This document shows, in pieces, positions 33,942 to 45,048 of a stretch of 64,000 nucleotides of DNA. A model generated the notes under the pieces. That model ran no database searches and was not told the DNA's origin. It saw only the letters and a list, made by a program, of their open reading frames with translations. Origin of the DNA: Zopfochytrium polystomum (taxonomy: Eukaryota > Chytridiomycota > Chytridiomycetes > Chytridiales > Chytridiaceae); contig JAIVFJ010000053.1 in NCBI GenBank assembly GCA_025765615.1, positions 184,501 to 248,500 on the forward strand. The letters are read 5' to 3'. Numbering within the stretch: the first letter of the stretch is position 1; each line of letters opens with the position of its first letter. Position numbers and translations under genes: made by a program.

Positions 33942-34090
33942 CAACACAAACACTTTTTCAGAGCAAACTAAAAACAAGCTCAACCTTGCAAGATTACTGA
34001 AGTTCCATTCTCATCTAAGATTCTTCCTTGCCGAACCAAATCTAACTGACTCTAGATTTCAAACCGCTCTTAATAGAGTCACTCCAGAAC
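33942..34090 (+). repeat. Displaced duplicate of an internal Copia-C segment
   Basis: Nearly identical to 30974-31123 of the same element (CAACACAAACACTTTTTCA through GTCACTCCAGAAC). It is placed abruptly after the truncated RT, so it is a rearrangement product. Confidence 0.85.
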
Positions 34091-34366
34091 GCTGTCGCTG
34101 TATATGCAAGTTCAGAGGGCAGATTGCTGCATCCGTATACATGACCAATGTGCTGCAGTCAATTGAGATGCGCCTGGAGAATGGCATGGTACCTGTACAC
34201 AGTTAGTGCGGGAGAGGAAGAGAGCAGGTGAACTGTACGTGGAGTATGTGAACGATGATGGAGCGATCGTGAATGTGAAGAAATCGTCCTTCGATCCCGT
34301 CATGCACACACCAAGCAGGAGCATTATTATGTGCAGTTTGCGGTCCACTGTGGATGGGATTCTCAC
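34091..34366 (+). other. Orphan coding-like fragment
   Basis: Unlike any other retroelement segment here. With one frame change it reads protein-like: CKFRGQIAASVYMTNVLQSI, then ERKRAGELYVEYVNDDGAIV and KKSSFDPVMHTPSRSIIMC. It is cut by the Copia-A LTR. It may be a piece of a host gene or of another transposon; no family recognised. Confidence 0.35.
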
Positions 34367-35504
34367 TGTTGAGATTCGACCCACGGGGTACACTACGCCC
34401 GTTACTGATGATCCCTTTGAGAACTCCATCCAATCACATTGGATGGGGTGTTTGAAGGGCTCAGTAGATTCAATACTTGAATGGGGCGCTCGGAAGGGCT
34501 AATCTGTTCTCAATAAAAAGAGATAGGCAAAGGCGGCTGTTGTTCTAGCTTTGTTCATCCTACCGGTAGGAACAATGCAATTAGAACATGCACAAAAACG
34601 CGCAAACTACGCACTCTGCACATGTAACACAGCACAGCAAGCATGCAGAAGCAGTGTACCACTGCCCCAGGCTCCGGAATTCCGCTCTCTGCACCGGAAT
34701 TCCGCCCTTTTGCATCGGAATTCCGCTTCCTGATCTGGAATTCCTCTCTCTGCACCGGAATTCCGCTTCCTGATCTGGAATTCCAGCTTTCCTGCTGTGC
34801 TGTGCAATCTGAGCAATGCAACAGGGCATTTCTAAAAGTGAGATAAAAACTGAGCTCACCAGAGATTGCACCAATCATTGGATTTCTAAAAACAAGGAAA
34901 AAAGCGGCTTGTCTCCCAAACAAGCTTCCTGATTTGGAAACAACCAAACCAATTTACAAGCAACTGTTTCTCAAACAAGCTGTAAATTGGTTCCTGGTGG
35001 TACTCAGCCCAGACAAAGTGCTCAGCCCAAGGTGGTACTCAGCCCTGGCTGGTACTTAGCCCTGGGTGGTGCACAGCCCAGGCTGGTACTCAGCCCTGAG
35101 TGATGCCCAGCCCTGGGTGGTACTCAGCCCTGAATGGGTACTTAGCCCAGGCTGGGGGTTGGTGCTCAGCCTGTTTTATCTCATTTCTGTGGCCTGCTCT
35201 GTGCAGCCCACTGCTCCCTCTGTTTTCTGATGGCTCCAACCTGCAGGAGTATAAAAGCAGCAACCTCTCACAGAGATCAAACAAGGAATCCAATCCCCTC
35301 CTTGCTGCTTTAACAGAATCCAGTGCAAAACAAGCCAATCTCTCTTCCTCCATTTGCTCTCTCTTCCATCTCTGCCCACTCACTCCTCTCTCCTCTCTCC
35401 ATCCTCTCACTCCTCTCCCTTTTCCATCATCACTGCTCTCTCTCTCTCTCTCTCTTCATCCCCACACACACCAAGTCCCTCCAGTCCTGGGTGGGATTTC
35501 ATCA
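34367..35504 (+). repeat. Copia-A 5' LTR
   Basis: 1138 bp from TGTTGAGATTCG to GATTTCATCA. It contains repeated GGAATTCCG-type units (about 34675-34790), repeats of a TACTCAGCCC motif (about 35030-35165) and a TATA box. Reverse-orientation copies lie at 47230-48417 and 52104-53233. Confidence 0.92.
35249..35256 (+). promoter_or_regulatory. Probable TATA box in the Copia-A LTR
   Basis: GTATAAAAGCAGCAACC lies about 250 bp before the LTR end and is conserved in all Copia-A LTR copies here, consistent with the U3 promoter. Confidence 0.6.
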
Positions 35505-35717
35505 CAAAGCTACCTACAAGCCGTCGGCCACATTTGTACGCTCGAACAGGGCCCTGCTGCTCTTACAAGAAAAGGGTTTCTGACTCTAAACAAGACCAAC
35601 CTGTCTGTGAGCACCGGCTCACCAGCTACTTTAAGGCAACAAAGGGCTCTTGGCTCTCTACAAGAAAAGGGCTACCGCTCTAAACAAGTCCACTGGTCCA
35701 CCAAGCCGCTACCTAGC

Positions 35718-37224
35718 ATGTCTTCTTCGACCCCCAAGGCTGTCCGCTTCTCTTCTTACGGCTACCAGGCTTGGGAACTGCATGTGGAAGAAGTCATCAA
35801 GCCGGTCATGGCATACAATCTAGTTGCCAGCTTCCTCAAGCCTGATTACTTCGGTACGTTCAACGAGCACTGCACCAAGGTCGGCATCGGCGCTGCTCCT
35901 CCCAGTATTGGTTCTCCCCCTGAATCCTCTGCAACGGCGGAGGCCAAGGCTGCGTACAGTGAGATGTACCGTCTGCACCACGCTGCCCTTGACAAGTACC
36001 ACACTGGTGTACGCCAAGAACACAAGACCTACAGGGAGCTTGAGGCCCAACACGACAAGGCGGTTGCTACCCTCGACTCCTGCTCACGCATCGAGGATGT
36101 GCGCTCCATGAATGCAGCAAACATCACCAACTGCGCTGATCGGTACAAGTGGCTCAATGACAAGTACGCCCTGCAGGACCACACTGGTTCACAGCAGGAC
36201 AAGTGGCTTGCGACTTACAGTCGTTTGGCAAAACCCAGAGACTCTGGTCTGGCAGTCCAGGAGTGGTACACCACTCTGACCACACTGGTCACGGATTGGC
36301 CAAAGCATTTCAAATGTACTGCCACCACTTGCAGGGGTGTGACAAACATCCTGCGTTCTGCCATCATTCACAAAGCAAGGGAAACGCTGCCTGGACATGA
36401 AATCTTCTCTGGCGTTCGTCAAAATCTTCTCAAGGGGCTGTCAGGCTACGCCAACACCAGCGATCCTTGTCAAGGAGTTGACAAACTGCCACACGCTGTA
36501 CCAGCAAAGCAAAGAGAAGAATAGCAGACACTCTGCTCACCACGGCACTTCTGAGATGGAAACAGCTGCTTCAGCAAAGACCTCAGTGGCAACCAAGAAG
36601 CGCAAGATCGGTGAGGCACTCAACGGCAAGCCTACTTGTGACCTTCATGGAATCTGGGTCTCACACTCTCGCGAGGAATGCCTCAAGTTCCCTCACGGGA
36701 AGTCAGAGCCGGCTCGCCCTGCAAAGAAGGCCAAGGGCAAGCAGCCTGCACACGCCAAAGAAGCCAAGGCCACGCCAGCTGATTCCAAGAAAGCTACTGA
36801 GACTGCCAAGATTGCACGTGAGGTGGCTGCTAAAGAACACCACCAAGCCTCTTGCGCAGCCTCTGAGGATTCTCCTCCCCACAAATGCTACAGGATGGAT
36901 ACTCCACCACCGCCTACTGAAGCAGAAGACGTCGAAATGTTGGAGTTCAGTACTGAGGGTGCTGCGCGCCTTGCAGACACATCAGCTCTAGACGACTTCC
37001 TTTCAGTAGAAAGGGCACTTGCGGCACGGGAGTTTGAAATTGGAACATGCCAGGCCGTTGAGGTGGAGGAGGAATTTGAAGTGGAACTCACAGTTACACT
37101 TCTTGACGGCAGAATGGATCCAGACTGGATCACTGACAACATTGTCTCAAACGTCGGCTACAAAGTGATGTACGAATCTGGGCGTTTCCTCTACCGCAAC
37201 GTCACCTACCGCCGCATCTACTGA
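35718..37224 (+). pseudogene. Copia-A gag relic
   Basis: ATG at 35718 starts a Gag-like protein (WELHVEEVIKPVMAYNLVAS, DRYKWLNDKYALQD). The frame is lost between about 36400 and 36524 and continues in another frame to 37224, with a zinc-knuckle-like C-x2-HG-x5-H-x4-C (CDLHGIWVSHSREEC) and a Lys/Ala-rich, then acidic tail. One frameshift breaks it. Confidence 0.75.
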
Positions 37225-37234
37225 GACTGCGCTG

Positions 37235-37693
37235 ATGGCAAGACTTGCTGGCAGCAACCCACACCAGGTCATCCTTGACTCTGGGGCTTCAAGGACAATG
37301 TCGCCTTGTGAAGAGCACTTCACAAACTTGCGGCCCACCTCCCAGCAGATCAAAACAGCTGACGGCTTTACAACTGCCACTGGAGTGGGCGACTTCACCC
37401 TGTTCGTTAACGGAAGAGCTCTCATCATGAGGAACTCGCTCTATGTGCCAGAGTTCTCAGACACTCTACTCTCAGTTCAGCAAATCGTGCGGCAGACAGG
37501 TCACAACGTGACTTTCACAGCAGACACAGCCCTATTGCATCCCTCGGGTACATGGTTCAGACTTTACCATTGCTCACAGGGACACAGGGAATGTTTATGT
37601 TGTGGACCCTTCTCTTCTGACGGGACATACTGGTCTCGACAGGGCAGAACTTGGAAGGGACGCGCCGACTCCTTCGGGGGACGCCCCAGGTGA
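37235..37693 (+). pseudogene. Copia-A protease segment
   Basis: Aspartic protease with ILDSGASRTMS, the expected D-S-G-A active site, followed by ADGFTTATGVGDF and YVPEFSDTLLSVQQ. The frame shifts near 37575, where the copia-typical continuation (GNVYVVDPSLL) is in another frame. Confidence 0.8.
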
Positions 37694-37739
37694 GTCGCAA
37701 CAGCAAACTGCTCCTTTGCAAACTGCAACTACCAACTTT

Positions 37740-38790
37740 AAGTCAAACTGACCCAGACCCTTTACCAAACCCTCAGAACATTGAAGCAGTCCGAGCTCTT
37801 CACAAGAAATTTGGTCACCTGTCTTTATCTTCTTTGAAGCGTACTTGGTCAAATCTGAATAAAGTTGGTCATTCATTTTTCCTCATTCATGACATTCCCT
37901 GCGTGACATGTGATGTTGGGAAATTGAAAGCTTCGCCTATCCACTCCACTTCCAGACCAAACACCACACTGCTTGGTCGTTTACACACTGATGCTGTCCC
38001 ACTGCCCGCACGTGGACACCATGGTGAAAAACATTGGCAACTGGTTGTGGAAGAGTCAACCCGTTGGCTTGACATTGAGTTCCTCAACTCTTTGTCTGAT
38101 GCGCCGACAAGATTCCGGTCTACGATCGAAAGGTTTGAACAACAACATGGCAAACATATCACATCTGTGCGCTGTGACAGGGGGGAAATCTTCAAAGATG
38201 GAGAATTCAAAACTTGGGCCAATACTCGGCACCCTCCTATTGTTTTAGAACCTAGTCCTGCATTCACCAAGGAATTCAATGGGCTGGTAGAACGTCAGGT
38301 CAACACTCTCAAAGACATGGCACACTGCATGCTCTTAGAGTCACGATTGCCCCACTCTTTCTTTGTGTATGCAGTCCGCTACGCAGCATACATCAAGAAC
38401 AGGGTTTACCACTCTTACACTAAGAAAACACCTTACGAAGCTTGGTACGGTGAAAAGCCAAATGTTGATCACATCCGCACCTTTGGCTGTTTGGTTATCC
38501 ACCGTATCCCAAAGGAAAAGCGAACGCTTAAACATCCTGACAAAGGGGCGCCAGGCATATTCTTAGGGTATAAAGGAAACACTCTTCCAGTAGTCTACGA
38601 CTTGAAAACCCAGAGAATATCGGAACACTTCCATGTCTCCTTTCACGAAAATGTTTTTCCTGGCATTGTGCGGAACTGGAGACAGTTCCTTCATGACTCC
38701 CGCTTGAAGGAATGGGGACCAGTCCAACCCACAGCTCAGGATTTCCAATATCTTTCCTCCTCGTTGCATACCCCCTGCTATGTCCACTGA
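37740..38790 (+). CDS. Copia-A integrase segment
   Basis: Integrase with zinc-binding ALHKKFGHLSLSSL...CVTCDVGK, then the DDE core: Asp in LHTDAVPLP, Asp in VRCDRGEIFKDGEF and Glu in FNGLVERQVNTLKDM. The C-terminal GKxPYEAWYGEKPN-like and GYKGNTLPVVYD parts follow. The frame ends at 38790, out of frame with the RT that starts just before it, so the polyprotein is interrupted. Confidence 0.85.
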
Positions 38791-40683
38791 TCCAGATGTG
38801 GCACATCCTGACGCTCTGTCTGACTCACAAGAAGACGATGTACCACCTGCAGAATCACAGGGGGGAGATCTACAGCCGGGTATGCTATACGACGCTTCTG
38901 ATTCTGAACCAGAGTCAATACCTGATGAAGAGGAAATCCCTCCTAGGGAGCGCTCAACTTCCCCTGACATTCTAGCTTTGCCAGAGTCAACAGGGGAGGC
39001 AACAAATCCCCCAATCATACCACGAGAGCCATCAGGTTTACGTGACTACCTGGCATTGGAGGCAAACCTTTGTAAACTACGAACAAAACCATCAATTGCC
39101 ACAAGTCCTTCCACTTACAGTCGGAAAACACTCCGCGCTTTAACTGCAAGAATTCGTAAACTACGGATAGCACGGGGACAATTTCGTGAACTCTACCAAA
39201 CGCTCAAAGCATACACTGTGCTTGAGCCGGAGGAAGTCACAGCATATCCAACAGAAAGGATCCACCAGCGGGACTTACCACCACTCCCTGCTTCACATAA
39301 AGAGGCCATGCGTTCTCCTTTTGCAAAGTATTGGAAGGCAGCTCAACTCTCAGAGATCAATTCGATCACATCAAAGCATGTCTGGGACTTAGTGGCTCGA
39401 CCTAAAGGGCGTAAGATACTCAAGCCCAAATGGGTTTTTGCCTACAAGCTTGACCGTGAAGGGTACCTTGAACGCTTCAAGGCCCGCCTTGTTGGTCGGG
39501 GTTACACTCAGATCTTTGGTCAGGACTACAATGAGACCTTCTCCCCTGTCGTCCGCAGCTCCTCCATACGGGCAATCCTTGCTATCTCGTTGCTGTTTGA
39601 CCTCATACTTGCAGGCCTTGATGTCGAAACTGCATACTTGAACGCCAAACTGGACATTGAAAACTTCATGGAACAACCAGAAGGCTTTGAGATAAGTGGT
39701 GCAGACGGGATACTTCTTGTCTGTTTACTCAGGAAGAGTCTGTACGGACTGCACCAGTCTGGTCGACAGTGGTACAAAACAATCCGCGACTTCCTCGTAG
39801 AAATTGGGTTTACGCAATTGAAGACTGACCACTGTGTCTTTGTGCAAAGGCACCCTGATGGAAAGGTCAAGACCATCATCACTCTATACGTAGATGACAT
39901 CCTCATCTTCAGTCACACTGAAGAAGAAATTGCCAAAATTCTTTCTCTGATCAAATCAAAGTTCAAAATCCGCGAGGACCTCAACCCAAAAGTTGCTGTT
40001 GGCATCCAAGTTGAGAAAATCAAAGATGGAATTTTTATTGGACAGAAAAACTACACACAGCATGTCTTGGAGGAAGCAAACTACTGGTGTGACGATGAAG
40101 GCTTACCTGTCAAAATCAAAGCAACTCCCATGTCCACGACATGGATACACGATGTGGACTCTGGAAAACTTCCACAAAAAGAGTCGGAATACTTCCGAAG
40201 CACACTCATGCAACTTGCTTACCTTGCAAACTTGACGCGCCCTGGCATTGCGTATTCTGTGAATACGCTTGCACAATACCAGTCTGCTCCAACCCATTCA
40301 GATTCCCTTGCACTTGACAGATTGCTGCGATATGTCCGCGCTACCTGGGATCATGGACTTTTCTACCAGAAGGGAGACTCCCAGATGACATGCATCACCA
40401 ATGCAACGCTCCCAGAGGTAGAGAAAGCTGCAGGTATTTCTTACCCAGAGTGGGATGAACCACATGGCTATGCTGAAGAGGATGGACGCAAGTCCAGGTC
40501 AGGGCATGTGTTCATGCTTTGCGGGGGTGCTATTACATGGTACAGCAAGAAACAATCAGTTGTCGCTTTGTCCTCAACTGAGGCGGAATACTTCTCCCTT
40601 ACTGAGGCCATCAAAGAGGCAATCTGGCTACGAATGCTCTTCCAGGAGCTGGGTATGGATTCAAATAAGCCCACTACTGTTTA
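38780..40683 (+). CDS. Copia-A reverse transcriptase and N-terminal RNase H
   Basis: RT shows KPKWVFAYKLDREG, RFKARLVGRGYTQ, DVETAYLNAKLD, LRKSLYGLHQSGRQWY and the catalytic YVDD (near 39891). RNase H begins SGHVFMLCGGAITWYSKKQS and SSTEAEYFSLTEA, and is cut at KPTTV by the Helitron. The remainder (HGRVKHFDVRLHF, NLLTKALPAAQHAKL) resumes at 43327. Confidence 0.88.
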
Positions 40684-40803
40684 AGATATGGGAAGGCTAC
40701 GCCTTACCACCTCGCCCGCGAATTTGTAATCCAGCACCCAAGAGGGGAGCTGGATTAAACTTGGTTAAACTTTATTTTTGCAACTTCTGCATTGCTGATG
40801 CAA

Positions 40804-41340
40804 TTATTGATCCAGCAAGATAGAAAGAGTATCCAATCTTTGATCTTCTGCCAACCTTTTTTGGAACCCTGGACTCTCCCAGAGTAATGACACCCTGTCA
40901 TACGGAAAACCCTTCACCATGAGGCCAGCCACGTTTTTCACACGTGACAGAGCCACAAACGTGAGCCGAGTTATTTGTTCTTTGGAGCCAATGTCAACAT
41001 AAGCAGAAGCAAGTGTTTGCCCTTGACTCTTGTGAATTGTCATGGCATAGGCCAGCCTCAAGGGCAACTGTGTACGTGTTCCTCCATTAGTGCCATCAAC
41101 TGATATCGGAGCGATAGCCACATATTTCTCATGTCCCTCAACACTGTTGTCAAAAGAGGGACCAGGAGCAGCATATTGGTCCATTTCAACCACCACAAAC
41201 AGTGGCATTGCAGCGTTGTCAGATCCAAAAACTATATCCTGGACAGTACCAAGTGCACCATTTGTAAGCCCAACACGCTTCCACATATTTGATGTTAGGG
41301 CAACCCTTGCCCCAATGGCAATGTAAATGAAGTTCTCCAA
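40804..41340 (-). pseudogene. Pif1-like helicase C-terminal part (Helitron)
   Basis: Carries the terminal Pif1/RecD-like motifs LAYAMTIHKSQGQTLASAYV and FVALSRVKNVAGLMV, preceded by GARVALTSNMWKRVGLTNGA. The upstream helicase motifs, including the P-loop, are absent, so this is a remnant of the RepHel protein. Confidence 0.8.
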
Positions 41341-41394
41341 GTTTTGAAAGTCCTTGGAATCCTTACTTCTTGCATTCAGGATTATTGAATGCAG

Positions 41395-42694
41395 TTACCT
41401 GAACATTGGAGAGCGAAGCTGCTGCAGCTGGCCGCGGTTATGCTCCTCAACTGCAGAGTTCTGCTCTGTAAGAAGCTCCTCTGCCCCTTCTTCATCCACA
41501 ATAGTTCCATAGGGGTTAAGGTCCTGCTCTTCAAGATCCTGATCCACAACAGCATTCTCATCAACCAATCCCTGACCTTCATCTTCATTATCCAAAGCAA
41601 CAGGCAAGTCTGGAGGAACACCATTCTCTGGAAGACCATCACAAGCAGCCTGGTCAAACTGAACACAATGCTCAATAAAGTCAGGGTGGTTCTCCACCAA
41701 AAACCTTGCAATCATCTGCACTCTTGCTCTACAAACAGTCAAGTCTCTAGGTTGGCCGTGTTCATCTTGATTTGCTCTGCGAACAACAATAACTGAAACT
41801 GCTGCTGGGAGGCGAGGGACTTGCTTCACAAACTCAATATTCTGCTGGCGAAAGTTTGCCACAAAGCCTTGGTGCACATTTCGGCCATGCGCAGCTGATA
41901 GGCAGTCATGATGGAGGAACAGGAGAAAGCAGCATTTCTTCAACCATAGTGAGAGATCTCAGAGCTTGTCTTATTTCCAAATCAATGGTGGAGAATTCTG
42001 GGATCATGTCATTCTCAATTCCAAAAAGGGGAACCCAGCATTCTGGTGTTCCATCAGATCTGAATGGACTTCAGAACAAAAACAGTCAGCACTGGTTAAC
42101 TTACCTTTTTTGCACTGGTCACGCTTAAAGTTGTTGGCCACTGGAAGTGGCATGTCTTTTGCTGGCCAAAGCTCTCTGCAAACAGTGCAGTGAAGTGAGT
42201 TGTATCAAGCCATTTTCTCGTGAAATTGAGTCATAGCAGTCTTTGCAAAAAGCTGCTCAATCAGAGGACCATTTTCTGCTGCATCAAACTGCTGCAAGTA
42301 GTCGCCTTGAGGAATTTGGTCCTACAGAATGCCAATAATTAGTTTGACTGAAGCAAATATGAAAAGTTAGTCAAAGAGAGCGAAACCTGTAGTGTTGGCT
42401 CATTTGCCTCATGACTCTCATTCTCAGGCTGTGGTTGTGCTGCGAAACTTCCTCTGCTGCAACTTGTGCTTCACCATGAGCAAGTGCTTGAACACGAATG
42501 GGTGGATGAATTGGAGCTTGAGTTGCTGCTCCAACTGGAAGTCTTCTCTGTGCGGAGGCCCTTGAGACTGCTTGGCGCAGCACAGCATCAGTGGCAGCTT
42601 GGACCTGAACAGCAGCCTCTCGAGCGTGACGATTGGCTTCCTTTTGTTCTTCAGTCAGTTTCAGTCTGCCAGCTCTTGATCGTTTTGGACCCAT
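41395..42694 (-). pseudogene. Helitron N-terminal protein relic
   Basis: ATG at 42694 gives a basic N-terminus (MGPKRSRAGRLKLTEEQKEA). After frame breaks and a possible intron it continues with CKKDLMEHQNAG-like sequence, DLEIRQALRSLTMVEEMLLS, HQGFVANFRQQNIEFVKQVP and DQAACDGLPENGVPPDLP, the pattern of the cysteine-rich N-terminal region of Helitron proteins. It ends in an acidic linker just before the helicase remnant. Confidence 0.65.
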
Positions 42695-42829
42695 TCTGTG
42701 TAGCAGGTCTGATTTTCCTTTTCCTTTTTTTTTTTTTTTTTTTTTTTTTTGTTTTTTTTGGCTTTCACCATGATTCCAATGAGGAAAAGTGACAGAACAA
42801 AAAAAAAAAAATTTTCTGCGCAAACACCA

Positions 42830-42832
<3 letters not shown>

Positions 42833-42886
<54 letters not shown>
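42833..42886 (+). repeat. (CA)n microsatellite inside the Helitron
   Basis: About 26 CA units followed by CTCACTCACT. It produces artificial Thr-His and Cys-Val reading frames. A long T run lies just upstream (about 42727-42750). Confidence 0.95.
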
Positions 42887-42890
<4 letters not shown>

Positions 42891-43590
42891 TCACTCACAT
42901 GCACGGGCCAGCAGCAGCAGCAGCCTGCGATTCAGGGATGGCAGGCTGTGTTGGGACCTGACGGCAGTGGTGGTGGTGGTGGCAGCTGCAGACAACGACA
43001 GCAGACTTACAGACGACGACAACGAGTCGGTTGCAGTGGTTGGACGGAAGACGGTTGGGGTTGTTGTAATTTTCCTTTTTTTCCTTTTCTCCTCTTTTCT
43101 ATTTTTTCTACTCTTTTTTTTGCTTTTTTTTCCATTTTGTCTGCTTTTTTTTCTATTTTGTCTGCTTTTTTTTTCTATTTTATCTGCTTCCTTCCTGTTT
43201 TCTAAACATTTCTGACAAAACCCCTAAGCGAATTAATGATTGGTTCCCCTAATTCACTAATCAAAAATCGGGCCCTGGGGGATTCACGTGTAGAATTAAA
43301 TCCTCCCCTGCTGCGCAGGCTCGGAATGAAGACAATCGTTCAACCATAGCTATTGCTATGAATCCAATACACCATGGCCGGGTCAAACACTTTGACGTGA
43401 GGTTGCATTTCATACAGGACCACTTGGAGAAAAAGGAGGTTCAACTCATTCATTGCCCAACGGACATGATGATTGCCAACCTTCTCACCAAAGCTCTTCC
43501 CGCAGCTCAACATGCAAAGCTTGCATCACTGATGGGAATTTGCAGTCTTGGCGACCTCCAAGGTGTAAGCGTGGTGCCCACGCTCAAATC

Positions 43591-45048
43591 GAAGGTGCCC
43601 AATATGCTCCAGAATGTCCTGTCAACTTGGTCGCTGATCGGGACCTACAACTATGTGGTTTCTTCCATCTTGCACGAGACCTTCAACCTGGCACTATTTA
43701 TCGTAGCAGTTCTGAGGAAGGAGATCCAGCCGTCCTTCAAATGATTCTTAGGCATGGTCTCCAATGGTTCCCAACAGCAGCAAACCCCAACTTCAACTAC
43801 AGCAAACAATTTATTGCACATTGCGCCAGTAAATTTTACAACCTCTTCAGCTCTGCAGAACCAGTTGATACACTCAGTATAAGTACAGCCTTTCTCAACA
43901 GCAAAGCTCCAAACACTCAGCGCATGCATGAACGCCTCGGCCATATCCCTTATGCAAGACTACAAGCAATGAAGGAGCGCGTTACATGTGCTGACTTTCC
44001 TGACATTAAGCTGGACTTGCTTGAAGAACCCTGTAAGGCCTGCATTATTGCCAAACAGACTCGTGCTGCTATTCCACATACAGATCCTCCAGATAAAATA
44101 CCAGGCAAACATTTAGCCTTTGATCCAGTGGAAGTCAAACCAAAGTTTCGAGGACAATATGGCTTTGCTCTCATTGCCATTGACTATGCAAGTAATTATC
44201 TCTGGTCGACGAACCTTCGGAGAAAGTCAGAAGCACTACCGGAGGCCATCAAGATCATCCAACAATTGGAGACAGTTAGGGATGTTCGTGTAAAGGGCGT
44301 CTGCTTTGATGGTGGGGAACTGAATTCACTCGCTTTTAACCGTTTCTGTGCATCACGTGGCATCCGCATTGAAGTCAGTCCACCTCATACACCTGAGCTG
44401 AATGGGAAAGCAGAGCGAGCAGTTCGAACAGTCATGGATGTCACACGATCTCTTCTAAGACATGCAGGTTCACCGTGGTCATGGTGGGGATACGCGATTC
44501 GACATGCAGTAGATATCATCAATACACTTCCTGTCCTCAGCCGTGGATTACTATCTCCAGTTGAAACGCTTCTTGGATTCCCTCCATGCATCAGTCAATT
44601 CAGAGTTTTTGGCTCAGGATGTTTGTATCATATCACAGCAAAGGAACGTGGACAAACACATCAGTTTAAAAAGCTTGCAGAACGCGCCCGACCAGCAATT
44701 TACATTGGAAACATTGGTCGTTCCATTGCTCGTTTGATTGACATCAGCACAGGTAGAGTAATCACTCATCGATTGGATGACCTTGTGGTTGCAGAGGACA
44801 GTTTCCCTCGCCTCAGCACCTCAGCAGCAGAGGATATTGCTCAGGACCTCGTTCATCAGCTAACACCACTCCTCAGCAAAGATGAACTTACATCAACTGA
44901 ACAAAACATCACCAACCTCCTTCGTGAAGCAAATGTTCGCGTGGATCAATTCCCAGAACCAGGACCAGCAGCGGTAGCTGAACGACAACCTTCCACAGAA
45001 CTAGCACCAATTGAACATGTAGTGATCCAAGTACGGCAGCGAAAGTGA
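43591..45048 (+). CDS. Copia-B integrase (truncated copy)
   Basis: Integrase with HERLGHIPYARLQAMKER and CKACIIAKQ (zinc site), first catalytic position in LAFDPVEVKPKF, second in CFDGGELNSLAF and Glu in NGKAERAVRTVMDV. The frame enters from Copia-A sequence in a non-native frame and ends at 45048, 17 nt inside the intron-like block. If spliced at 45031 it would join RT in frame. Confidence 0.85.
   Translation, partial: EGAQYAPECPVNLVADRDLQLCGFFHLARDLQPGTIYRSSSEEGDPAVLQMILRHGLQWFPTAANPNFNYSKQFIAHCASKFYNLFSSAEPVDTLSISTAFLNSKAPNTQRMHERLGHIPYARLQAMKERVTCADFPDIKLDLLEEPCKACIIAKQTRAAIPHTDPPDKIPGKHLAFDPVEVKPKFRGQYGFALIAIDYASNYLWSTNLRRKSEALPEAIKIIQQLETVRDVRVKGVCFDGGELNSLAFNRFCASRGIRIEVSPPHTPELNGKAERAVRTVMDVTRSLLRHAGSPWSWWGYAIRHAVDIINTLPVLSRGLLSPVETLLGFPPCISQFRVFGSGCLYHITAKERGQTHQFKKLAERARPAIYIGNIGRSIARLIDISTGRVITHRLDDLVVAEDSFPRLSTSAAEDIAQDLVHQLTPLLSKDELTSTEQNITNLLREANVRVDQFPEPGPAAVAERQPSTELAPIEHVVIQVRQRK

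Larger units (their letters stand above)
40684..43326 (-). mobile_element. Internally deleted Helitron
   Basis: A 2.64-kb insert that exactly interrupts Copia-A RNase H; the uninterrupted sequence can be seen at about 49600-49560. No target duplication is evident. Read on the minus strand it begins TCCGAGCCTGCGCAG and ends with a small hairpin AAGGCGTAGCCTT close to the end, as Helitrons do. It encodes N-terminal Helitron-type sequence and the last part of a Pif1-type helicase, but the replication initiator and most of the helicase are missing. The 3' terminus (CATATCT) is not a perfect CTRR. Confidence 0.75.
34367..43590 (+). mobile_element. Copia-A retrotransposon, 5' part, broken and carrying a Helitron
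   Basis: Ty1/copia element with 5' LTR, gag, protease, integrase, RT and RNase H in the copia order. The frame changes several times, RNase H is split by the Helitron at 40684-43326, and the element stops at 43590, where the sequence switches to Copia-B pol with no 3' LTR of its own. Confidence 0.88.

Noticed and set aside
42661..43205. Thr-His, Cys-Val and Phe-rich reading frames
   Set aside because: Direct products of the CA repeat and poly-T tracts in the Helitron.
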